NCBI GenBank assembly: GCA_037039925.1 | Contig: JAXRKP010000024.1 | Location: forward strand, 453,501-517,500 | Reading direction: 5' to 3' | DNA: 64,000 nucleotides | Source of the DNA: Doris montereyensis | Lineage: Eukaryota > Mollusca > Gastropoda > Nudibranchia > Dorididae | In this document: positions 34,201-41,000 of the stretch, one piece after another | Numbering within the stretch: position 1 is the stretch's first letter | Layout of the letters: every line of letters begins with the position of its first letter | Notes under the pieces: generated by a model | Databases searched by the model: none | The model's input: only the letters and a program-made list of their open reading frames with translations | What the model was told of the DNA's origin: nothing | Program-made: the position numbers and the translations under genes

Positions 34201-35846
34201 TTTTGGTTTTTGTTGACAATTCTTGTTTACCTACAAATGCCTTTCCTAGATGGTTATATATTGCACTTGCCATTTGGATTCTCTGGCTGATTTCTTCTCT
34301 TAGTTTTCCCTCAGAGTTAATTATTACTTCTAGGTAATTGTAGCTGTGAACTTGTTTTAAATTCTCCTTGCCCAATTTAAGATTTTGTGTTTTAGCTTCC
34401 CTAGTTACTAGCATTGTTTTGGTTTCTTTGCATTTACTCTCATTCCTTTTTTATTTAGTTCATTGTTCATAATGTTGATATTCGACTGAAGGTCACTTTC
34501 TGATTTTTCAAACAGAATTAAATCATCGGCAAATGAAAGCATTGATACATTTACTGGTTTGAGTTTCCACATACCTACATTCATTTTCTTCATTTTTGAG
34601 GATGCCTTTGCGACTGAATCCATAAATGTGTGAGAAACAAAAGTGGACTTAGGATACAATCCTGTCTTACTCCTATATCTACATCAAATTCTGCAGATAT
34701 GTTTCCAACTACTCTCACTGCACATGTTGGTTTATTGTAAAAACTTTTAATGGCTTCTATTAAATTTTGCTCTACATTGTGTTCTTTTAAGGAATGTCAT
34801 AGTTTGTCCCTCCTCACAGTGTCAAATGCCTTTTCTAAGTCAATAAAACACAGGTGTTTCTCTCAGGAATTTTTTCTATTATTTGTCTAATTGTAAGTAT
34901 GTGATCTTGTACACTTCTTCCTGGTCTAAATCCACTCTGATGCACTTCAATCTGATCCTCTACTCTTTTCCTTGTCTCATTTCCAGTATCCTGGCATATA
35001 CTTTTCCTGGAACGCTAAGTAGTGATATCCTCTATAGTTTGAGCATTCCATAGTAATAGTTGATCTTTTCTTATGTATTGGTACTACCGTTCCCTTATTC
35101 CAGTCGTCTGGCACCTGTTTGGACTTCCATGCTTGTTGGCATATTGCATGTAGTAGTTTGTCTGCCTCTCGGCTTTGTTTAATCATTTCTTGATAAATTT
35201 GATCTGCTCCTGGGCTTTTCCTAATTTTATTTTTCTTATAGCCGTTTGGAGTTATTCCATTGATACATCTACATCTTCAGCTGTCTCCTCTGGTTTACTT
35301 GTTTCTCTTACTAATTGATCTTTACTTCTTGTTTCATATGTTCTGGAAGGATTATGGAATTGTGGAGGGATTATGTAATTGTCTTTTGAAATATGATTTG
35401 AAAAGGTTACACAGTGGATTGAGTACATTACGAATCAATTTTTGTGTCTAGATTTAGCCTAGATGGAATGTTAGCCTCTGATAATAAATCAGGCATTAAA
35501 TATTTAAGTTCAACAGCTGACCAAAGGTGATACAAATAGTGGAGTGTCTGTCATGCTGTGCCAGAAACAGTGTTTGAAAACTTCCTTCTGTTTTCTAGGG
35601 TTAACAATTTTTAAAAATATTTAAAAACGAATTAGCTTGAATGTACCAGGTTCATATATTTGTTTTGTCATCTTTAAAGGCCTGTCTGTTTAGTTTTGAA
35701 AACAACCTTGACTGTTACAATGCAAATCTTTACACTGCAGATTAAAAAGTCAAGACAAGAAGCAACAAAAGAAAGAACAGTATCCCGTAAAACATAAACA
35801 AGAGAAGAAAGAGACTTTGGAGGTTGAAAAGAAAAGAACCCAATAA
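6271..35846 (+). CDS. MYBBP1A: MYBBP1A / Pol5-family nucleolar protein, 34 coding exons with frameshifts
   Basis: Myb-binding protein 1A is a large HEAT-like-repeat nucleolar protein linked to rDNA transcription, ribosome biogenesis and repression of transcription factors. Recognised blocks, in order, are an N-terminal EYMTLFWTLAEGTDDKRIEA; NRLIRGLGSGRK; GRAFAFSCLIQAGRVSQ; a mid-protein EPQWMEVLTEILLQLL block that closely parallels the vertebrate EPPWVEVLVEILLALL; a long Asp/Glu-rich stretch; VLDLVDVMI; and a Lys-rich C-terminus. About 1130 codons are recovered, against about 1330 in human. The ATG at 6271 was chosen because it opens the first conserved block and has A at -3; an in-frame ATG lies at 6295. 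Splice sites are nearly all consensus and phases chain correctly once about eight one-base indels are allowed. The stop at 35844 may itself follow a frameshift (alternative TGA at 35875). Assembly error is more likely than pseudogene decay. Confidence 0.9.
7976..8000. repeat. TA dinucleotide microsatellite
   Basis: A short uninterrupted AT/TA run in MYBBP1A intron 4, followed by a T-rich tract. Confidence 0.9.
10215..10375 (+). repeat. Dispersed repeat D, copy 1
   Basis: It starts at gtgggtggttggaagg and carries the phrase ctacttctttcctttccctc, ending near a T/A-rich tail with aataaacaata. Related copies lie at 32285-32410 and 33318-33432, and a reversed piece at about 37600-37690. It could be the body of a SINE without its tRNA head. 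It lies in MYBBP1A intron 8. Confidence 0.7.
11952..12215. other. Intron 10 sequence with no recognised feature
   Basis: The stretch 11350-12270 is AT-rich MYBBP1A intron. An 87-codon open frame at 11952-12215 has no recognisable motif and is judged chance. Confidence 0.4.
13640..15425 (-). mobile_element. LINE group B, internally deleted copy 1
   Basis: Minus-strand protein blocks run from high to low coordinates. An endonuclease start, FGTWNVRAIN (about 15385-15355), is followed by AEEMEKFKVDVLAITET. The frame then jumps straight to the pre-RT stretch VEELQTAMRKVKLGKAP (about 15205-15155). RT blocks follow: ISNYRGISLLGVPRKVYA, EYQSGFRPGRSVQDHI, FIDLEKAFDTVRRDELW, GVRQGC, then YNYLGVMINSDEKL and LLYGGETWTLDSREYS. 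The C-terminal LRWFGHVNRM block lies near 13935. Most of the endonuclease is missing. The copy is dead and lies in MYBBP1A intron 12, antisense to the gene. Confidence 0.85.
15426..15830 (-). repeat. Probable LINE group B 5' untranslated segment with internal tandem repeat
   Basis: It adjoins the 5' side of the LINE copy. It contains a phrase repeated twice about 80 bp apart (gttaactcccttaacc... and gcctgcaaggcagcag). The same segment recurs at 18723-18925 next to another copy of the LINE, supporting assignment to the element rather than to the gene. Confidence 0.6.
15831..16413. other. Intron 12 remainder
   Basis: No gene or named repeat was recognised. There is a local inverted phrase around 16218-16275 (ggccctaaatatagggcc and tttatttagggccggcgc) that could form a hairpin. 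Confidence 0.35.
17747..17879. mobile_element. Candidate short inverted-repeat element (MITE)
   Basis: The left end agtgggccgtccc is mirrored by the right end gggatggaccact, with two mismatches in 13. The element is about 133 bp and lies in MYBBP1A intron 15. No clear target duplication was found, so the ends are tentative. Confidence 0.4.
18050..18520 (-). mobile_element. LINE group B 3' fragment, copy 2
   Basis: The minus-strand frame reads MKYLRRVVRKTKRDK, then LRWFGHVNRMNVNRIAK and GRPRRKWEEDI, closely matching copies at 13.6 and 33.7 kb. Its 3' end shows the same ctgataaagaaaga tail. A SINE and the putative LINE 5' segment follow directly on the right, so the copy seems internally deleted. 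Confidence 0.85.
18565..18722 (+). mobile_element. SINE family C, copy 1 (tRNA-related)
   Basis: The head has a polymerase III A-box-like tagctcggttggtagc and a B-box-like gcgggttcgaaccccag, about 60 bp apart. The body follows with tttttctgtctattccttg and ctatggggctttcatg. A reversed copy is at 49605-49800. It is not a functional tRNA: the stems are not closed and the copy continues into SINE body. Confidence 0.7.
18723..18925 (-). repeat. Second copy of the LINE-associated tandem segment
   Basis: It shares the internally duplicated phrases (cttagcctttggtcag, caagacctgcctgcaag, gcaggagactcgtgga) with 15540-15720. It ends near cacctgtccactgcctgg. Confidence 0.75.
18955..19270 (+). mobile_element. 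SINE family E, copy 1 (tRNA-related)
   Basis: The head contains tgtagctgaaccgtagtg (A-box-like) and cactggttcaagcctcac (B-box-like). A body with ttcactctactttcctcac and tgaatgaaatggcg follows. A diverged copy lies at 25225-25475. Confidence 0.65.
19811..20110 (-). mobile_element. SINE family A, copy 1
   Basis: Read on the minus strand it begins with a tRNA-like head (a TGGTAGCCGG A-box-like stretch and a GGTTCAAAATG B-box-like stretch). It then runs through a body with tttcccaaggaacac and cacctagacagg on the plus strand, and ends at ccttgaaggaacttta. It lies in MYBBP1A intron 16. Confidence 0.8.
21325..21660 (-). mobile_element. SINE family A, copy 2
   Basis: Same order of phrases as the copy at 38289-38578 (gtcaaggccattatagcc, cctcctggaccggacgctag, cgagaacacaacgtcag, ggattcaaacccgtgacc). 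An extra insertion of about 70 bp lies before the A box. It lies in MYBBP1A intron 18. Confidence 0.8.
21799..21819. repeat. Poly-G run
   Basis: About 20 consecutive G on the plus strand. A similar run lies at about 30401-30418. Such runs can form G-quadruplexes and are also prone to length errors. Confidence 0.9.
22141..22262. repeat. TC/CCT microsatellite
   Basis: About 75 bp of perfect TC dinucleotides grade into CCT and CCCT units, in MYBBP1A intron 19. Confidence 0.95.
22935..23172 (-). mobile_element. SINE family A, copy 3 (head truncated)
   Basis: It carries the family phrases cctcctggccaggacgctag, cccatttgcacctgggtag and tttcccaaggaacacaacg, and stops where the tRNA-like head should begin. 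Confidence 0.8.
24153..24404. mobile_element. MITE with about 30-bp terminal inverted repeats
   Basis: The left end attgaaggggtcatttc is the exact reverse complement of gaaatgaccccttcaat at the right end. The match extends inward to tgtgcc / ggcaca with a few mismatches. The element is about 250 bp in MYBBP1A intron 21. The flanking duplication is ambiguous because the end itself is palindromic (AATT). It has no coding capacity; the superfamily is not resolved. Confidence 0.75.
25046..25210 (-). mobile_element. SINE family A, copy 4 (5'-truncated)
   Basis: It has the tail half of the family (ctattatggcccattgagcc, ggacaggatgctagtctgac, cccatttgcacctg) but lacks the tRNA-like head. Confidence 0.75.
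25225..25475 (+). mobile_element. SINE family E, copy 2
   Basis: It shares with 18955-19270 the phrases ctggtttaaatctaagcac (diverged B box), tgaatgaaatggcctg and tgagcccagactatt in the same order. Confidence 0.55.
28596..29157. mobile_element. Candidate inverted-repeat element
   Basis: The phrase agttatttgggccat at 28596 reappears inverted as atggcccaaatagttact near 29139-29156. A further tggcccaaatagtaat lies at about 29114. Distance and inverted orientation fit a roughly 560-bp MITE with subterminal repeats in MYBBP1A intron 28. No target duplication is certain. Confidence 0.4.
29201..29344. repeat. Perfect 72-bp tandem duplication
   Basis: Two consecutive 72-bp units, at 29201-29272 and 29273-29344, are identical as far as I can read. 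The length is a multiple of three, so a spurious open frame crosses both. It lies in MYBBP1A intron 28. Confidence 0.95.
31418..31705 (+). mobile_element. SINE family B, copy 1 (tRNA-related)
   Basis: The head has ctcggtagtccagaggc (A-box-like) and gtgggtttgagccccac (B-box-like). The body follows with cctagtcccatcagagacgg, gtcctgtgtgcagatc and cacgttaaagatcccttgg. The last phrase is a conserved SINE body element met in many mollusc genomes (from memory, not checked). A second copy is at 49985-50300. Confidence 0.8.
32285..32410 (+). repeat. Dispersed repeat D, copy 2
   Basis: It shares ctactggtagctcctaatt, cctgagatcatcgtaaatgg and a terminal aaataaacaaac with the copies at 10215 and 33318. 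Confidence 0.7.
32440..32575 (-). mobile_element. LINE group B 3'-end fragment
   Basis: The ctttatcagttcccattcta and tggtgtatgggtttagatgc phrases match the 3' ends of the other group B copies. Only about 130 bp is present. Confidence 0.75.
33318..33432 (+). repeat. Dispersed repeat D, copy 3
   Basis: It has ggtgggtgctgccaagtgg, agggcctacttcttttcac, atggtgggcgggcataat and a terminal aaataaact, in the same order as the other D copies. Confidence 0.65.
33718..35345 (-). mobile_element. LINE group B, copy 3 (longest intact C-terminus)
   Basis: The minus-strand blocks are WKSKQVPDDWNKGTVVPIHK (about 35130-35075), FADDLILFEKSESDLQ (about 34535-34490), then one long frame 34414-33773 with YNYLEVIINSEGKL, LLYGSETWTLDSREYS, LRWFGHVNRMNDNRI and GRPRRKWKGDI. 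It ends GRMGTDKE with a GATAAAGAAAGA microsatellite-like tail at 33718-33745. Endonuclease coding is absent and the RT is frameshifted. It occupies MYBBP1A intron 33, antisense to the gene. Confidence 0.88.
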
Positions 35847-35931
35847 GAAGAAAAGGAAAATGCATCAAGCGTCTTGAGACTTTCAAACTGCTTATTATGT
35901 ATGCTTTAAAAAAAAACTATTACAGAAAAGA

Positions 35932-35937
35932 AATAAA
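35932..35937 (+). terminator. Polyadenylation signal of MYBBP1A
   Basis: An AATAAA hexamer lies 85 bp after the first stop codon and 55 bp after the alternative TGA. Confidence 0.6.
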
Positions 35938-36179
35938 GAAATGAAAACGGAAGAGCTGATTTTATTTTTTAATTTTTTATGTTACTTATTTGTCTCCACT
36001 TTTCTAAATATTGTCTTTCAAATAATTTTTTTGTCACTGTGTTTTATTTGTTACATTTCTTTGTCAATCAATTCAAGTATCGTTGGGAAATGATTTAGAA
36101 CTTTTGTTCCCCTTGGAATCTACAGTAAGCTTACCCACCATGTAGGGTGATATTTGGGTGCACTAAGTTTAATTGATAG

Positions 36180-36590
36180 ATGGACCTTAGACAGTAGAGA
36201 ATACAGTAGAGAACAGGCTGCTGAAATGAAATATCTAAGAAGAGTAGTAGGGAAAACTAAAAGAGACAAAATCAGAAACACAACAATAAGCCAAAGCAGA
36301 TGGCATAAAAGTTAAAAACTAAGATAGAAACAAATCAATTGAGATGGTCTGGGCATGTAAACAGAATGAATGACAATAGAATAGCTAAATCAGTATACAG
36401 TGCAAAAGGCCAAAGTTCAGACCTTAGAGAAAATGGGAAGAAGATATAAAAGAGGCATTGAAGCATAGAAATTTACCTTTTTGAAGCAAACGGAAAATGC
36501 TAGGACAGGGTATCCTGGAGAAAGATCATCTCGGGCATCTGAACCCATACACCGAAAGGTAGAATGGGAACTGATAAAAAGAGACAGATT
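36180..36590 (+). mobile_element. LINE group B fragment, opposite orientation
   Basis: The plus-strand phrases AAEMKYLRRVVGKTKRDK, GHVNRMNDNRIAKSVYS and a terminal gggaactgataaaaagagac match the C-terminus of the minus-strand copies. Stops and a small deletion break it. It lies just past the MYBBP1A poly(A) signal. Confidence 0.85.
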
Positions 36591-38084
36591 TATTGAAATT
36601 TACCCTGTGGTGATCTCAGGGTAAACCCCTTGAGCCTTGAGTGCTGTTTTTTTTGGCCTTGTTCAACAAATTATTTTCCCTACTAAATATTGAACAAATG
36701 AACCAAACTTTCAGGTGTTGTTTATTATCTATTTATGTAAATGTGTGTCTTTGTATTTTGTGTTTTGGACTGACGGTTTGAATGATATGAACCACTTTTT
36801 GAAAAAAATAAAAAACTCTTGAACAAGACAAGAACAGTCATGTAATAGGAGGTTTTCAGTACAAAAACATAAAATACTGATCAAAAACAGATATAAAAAA
36901 AGATAGAGTATCTATTGTGTTCACAAAAACAATGGTTGTAATACAAAGAACAACCAGTTGGTGTGTCATTTTCCTTTATCTTCAGGAGGTTTTATGATCC
37001 ACTAGTGAAAAAAAATCATACGGAAATTGTAAAAAATAAACTTCAATAGGCAGGGTATGTTATAGATCTCGATTTGGACTGTCATTGTATTGTTGTAAAG
37101 GGAAAGTGTGGGAAAATTACAGTACTATCACTATCAGTCCATTCTACTTCATCTCCCTCCTCATCTATCTAATATAAGTAATAATTAGGTCTAGGAAGTA
37201 GGACTAGATGTAGTTGTTTCATTATATCTTCCTCTTTTCCTAGGGGTAGGGTGGAGTTCTGTCCCATATGATGGTCCTGCAACATCCAGACCTATGTAAA
37301 TATTTGTCTTTCATCTTATTAAGGTTCTCCAAATTTACATTCAGTATAAACTCGGCATATTCATCACATTCTGACTCGATATCAGAGTCCTCAATTGCTA
37401 AAACTATCACATCAAATTTTGTCCACTTGATGCCAAAATAAGCTAGCTTGGGAATGTCACGATAATCAATAAAGAATATTTTGGATGGTCAAAACCATTG
37501 AGTCGGTAGCTTCTTCTGTCCCACAAGATGTGTGGAGGTAGCAACGACACTATAACTATAATTGGGCTGCCCACAACTGCTGTGGGTTCAACACTCAGAA
37601 GTGCTTCTTACTGTCTTAGAAAACAGCATGGTAAAGAAAGAGTCAAAGGAAAGAAGTAGGACCTACCAAAAGCACACAAGGAAATAGCAAGGCAAAAGAC
37701 TGACAGTGACACTGACATAAATGAAAAGAAAGCAGTAGGATCCAATAGAAAAGCTCAAAGTTATTTTGCTTAGGATTAGAAGTATTGGAAGCGTTTTGAT
37801 ACATTTAACTTTAACTTTTAGACAAAAAATACACATGTATGTAGCTCATTCATGCTGAAAGCAAACAACTCAAAGGAATGTCATATGTATGAAAATATAC
37901 TTATATTTCAATTTCTTTAAAATAATAATATGTACATGTAGATTTTAGGAGAGACAATGCTTCATTTTCTTAGTATAATTATAATTAAATTTCATGATAA
38001 ATATCAAAGTAATAGTAGTTGATACTAGAGCTTAGGGACTATGAAAATAAAATCTGTATTTACACGTAACATAAACAATTTCGT
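36591..38084. other. Intergenic spacer between MYBBP1A and MUTYH 3' ends
   Basis: No complete gene was found. An exon-like segment at about 36986-37049 follows a good acceptor (ctttatcttcag) and reads RFYDPLVKKNHTEIVKNKLQ before TAG. A reversed piece of repeat D lies at about 37600-37690. A minus-strand frame without stops, about 37490-37219, includes YFGIKWTKFDVIVLAIEDSD but matches nothing I recognise. Confidence 0.4.
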
Positions 38085-41000
38085 TCAAATATCATTTTCC
38101 ACTGGATCTGAAATATGCAGAAATTGACACCTGGTGCTTCTTTTATCTTGAAGATTCTCATTGTCTGACTTCCTTTTACTGCCTTTCTTGTTGCTGATGG
38201 TGTTTTTTGTCTTTGTAAATTTTGAAAACCTAAGAAGAAGACAAATTTATTGAAAGTATTTAAACAGATGAAATAGTAAATAAAATAGCAAAGTTCCGTC
38301 AGGGCCATTATTGCTTGTAGAGCCGGAGCTTATCTCAGTTTCAAAAGCAAGAAGCGGACCAGGTGATAAAATACCTCATGGCCAGGACGCTAGTCTGACG
38401 CAGATCTTTACTCTAAATTTAGTGCTTGTACCCATTTGCATCTGGGTAGAGTGGGCAAAATGCGTGTTAAGTGTCTTTCCCAAGGAACACAACAGCGGAC
38501 ATAGCTTTGCTGGATTTGAACCCGGAACCTCATGATCCCCAGTCTGGCAGCCAGACCACTTGGCCGCCAACGATGAGGTAGTAGTACATTAGTTTAACCA
38601 AATAGATCTAACAGGTCAAATCGTAAGTTTTATTAAAATTTCATGAGCACATCTCTGAAAATTTTCTTGAACAAATTTGAAGGATCAAGTCTTTAACCAT
38701 CTTGCGATTGCCAAAAAACTCCCTTCATGAAAACAAATTTTGTTCAAAATTATTGAAGAAAGATGTACCTTTGAATTCAATATATTTTATGTTGAAATGG
38801 TCGATAGTAGATGTTATTATTCATTTGATTTTGATTACTCTACACAAAGGCCTTTATACGTGTTACGTCTCATTTGGCACTCGCTGATGAAAAGATCATA
38901 ATTACTAGGAACATGATAATATTGTTTTACATGCATTAATAACAAAAACAGCCCAAGAAGTCAAAACAAATGCAAACAAATAATCCAACAACCTATCTCA
39001 AAAGAAATGAAATACAACAAAAACCCACAATTTTTTTACCATTTTCACAACAAAAATTTCATTTCAATATAACTTGCTCAACACAACTTGATGATCTATA
39101 CTGAAAATTATCTAGTTTTCTTGGTAACACTAAGCATTCGACATGCTGAAGATCGCACTCGGGCCCACAACCAGAAACACTGACATGACTTGAGTCAAAC
39201 TCAGCAATCAAAATCATAAAATGTCTAATAAATATCATAAACTAAGAGTAAAGTAACTTCCATACCCAGAGTTAGTTAATGTGAGTGCAGGAAAATCAGT
39301 CCTGATTTAGTCAGACGCTCTAATGACTGAGCTACAGACACTTCTTATCATAAACCAGTACATTCCTGATTTAGTCAGACGCTCTAATGACTGAGCTACA
39401 GACACTTCTTATCATAAACCAGTACAGTCCTGATTTAGTCAGACGCTCTAATGACTGAGCTACAGACACTTCTTATCATAAACCAGTACAGCCCTGATAG
39501 TCAAACTCAGCAATCAAAATGTCCTAAGTATCATAAACTAAGAGTTAGTTGAGGGAGTGTAGGAAAATCAGAGTACAGTCCTGATTTAGTCAGACGCTCT
39601 ACTGACTGAGCTACAGTACTTCTTATCATAAACTACCTTATAAATTATTTTAAAAAGTACATCTCATGGTAAACATAAGTTCTTTCTGGACTTAGAAGCT
39701 CATAGTACAGTAGTCATAGTGCCAGATTATATCTCAGTCTTGGTAGAGTTAGCCAGAGCAAGTGAAACAAAAATAATCCCTGAACAGAGCACTGATCTGT
39801 CATAGGTTTTACCCTCCAGCTATAGCATGCACTTTTTTGCACATGGTGGAGTTGTGAAAACCTGTGTAAATAACGGCCTTTCCCAAGGTCAAACCATTGG
39901 GCCTAGAAAAACTAAAATTCAAACTGACGACCCCATAGTCTCAAGTACCTATCTCTAGTCTTATCAATCACAAAACCACTATTGCCACCCAAATTAAAGC
40001 CTAAATAAATCTCTTTGAGTGTCCTTTGCAATTTACGACAGTAAAGAGATAAAAAAAAAACCCTTAAAAATCTTTTGAAATATACATTGTATAGCACTGG
40101 CACATGAATAGACTGAAATTTAAAACAAAATGTCTCAAATCAAGCCAAAGCAATGTCTATACAGCTACTTAACTTGCCTTTCTCATGCCAGTTGACATGC
40201 CAAGATCTGCCATTTTATTGCTATCTATCCACTGACTCTTCCTCTCATTCCCTCGCAGGAGATCATCATCCATCTCTTCTTTTTCTTCAAGTTTCATGGA
40301 GTAAATGTGGTAGGAGTGGCGAATGTGAGAAAATATATGTGTCACCTGTATGAATAATGGAAATCCCATGTTTTTAATAATTATTATGATGGGCACTGGT
40401 AGTATTGTTTCAAAATTAATTTGTCATAAAATTGCTTTAAATTTGATTCCTTTTTGTAAATTACCCTGAACCTTGAAAAGTCTAGAAAAAAGTTAAAAAT
40501 AAAACAACAAAAACCCCAGGCAAAAATATGATAATTGATATGCATGATTTTAATCAAATGTTTTTACTATTTTGAAGAAACCATTATTTCCCCAATTCTA
40601 GGAAAGAAGAAGCACATAAATTATAATCAAAATAGAAATTTTTATACAGGAAATGATCAAAAATGTCGTTTTATCAGATTATTTCAAGATTTGAAATTTT
40701 ATGAAAACAACAAATCATTCGAGAGCATTTATTAAAGATTAATTTACTTAATTAATGCTTTTTGTCCACATAAAAATAATTTAGGTAACATTTTTCCTTC
40801 TTTCTTTTTAACATACCATGCCACAATCTTGAATGCCATAAACATTTTCTGGATCAATATTAAAATCTTCTTCAAGAAAAGACTTTGGCTTCTTGTTTGA
40901 ATCCTGACAAAGATGCATGGGAATTCCCATAATCCAGCGAGGAGTCCTTTTTGTAAAAAGTGAAATAAAACAGTAAATGTAGTATTGTAAGTTAAAGTGA

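Larger units (their letters stand above)
25924..35846 (+). other. MYBBP1A: MYBBP1A coding exons 23-34 (C-terminal part)
   Basis: Exons are 25924-25979, 26148-26257, 26820-26895, 27115-27164, 27624-27691, 28433-28484, 29612-29683, 30100-30147, 31121-31180, 32611-32712, 33599-33702 and 35741-35846. Marks are VLDLVDVMI, DLLRPLLLLIL, EEQLEIFQELIDLA, VDCLETLSETLTNVV, and then LANKIIAALDR joined across a LINE-bearing intron to a Lys/Gln-rich tail. Exon 23 has one surplus base (or two missing) near 25950-25953. Exon 24 lacks one A in the run at 26254-26256. The terminal exon ends at TAA 35844. A shift in the A-run near 35830-35835 would instead give an NLS-like PNKKKRKMHQAS ending at TGA 35875-35877. 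Confidence 0.82.

Noticed and set aside
37600..37780. Lys-rich plus-strand frame (KERVKGKK, KAHKEIARQKTDSDTD) as a MYBBP1A tail
   Set aside because: The first part is a reversed copy of dispersed repeat D, so the basic composition reflects A-rich repeat sequence.
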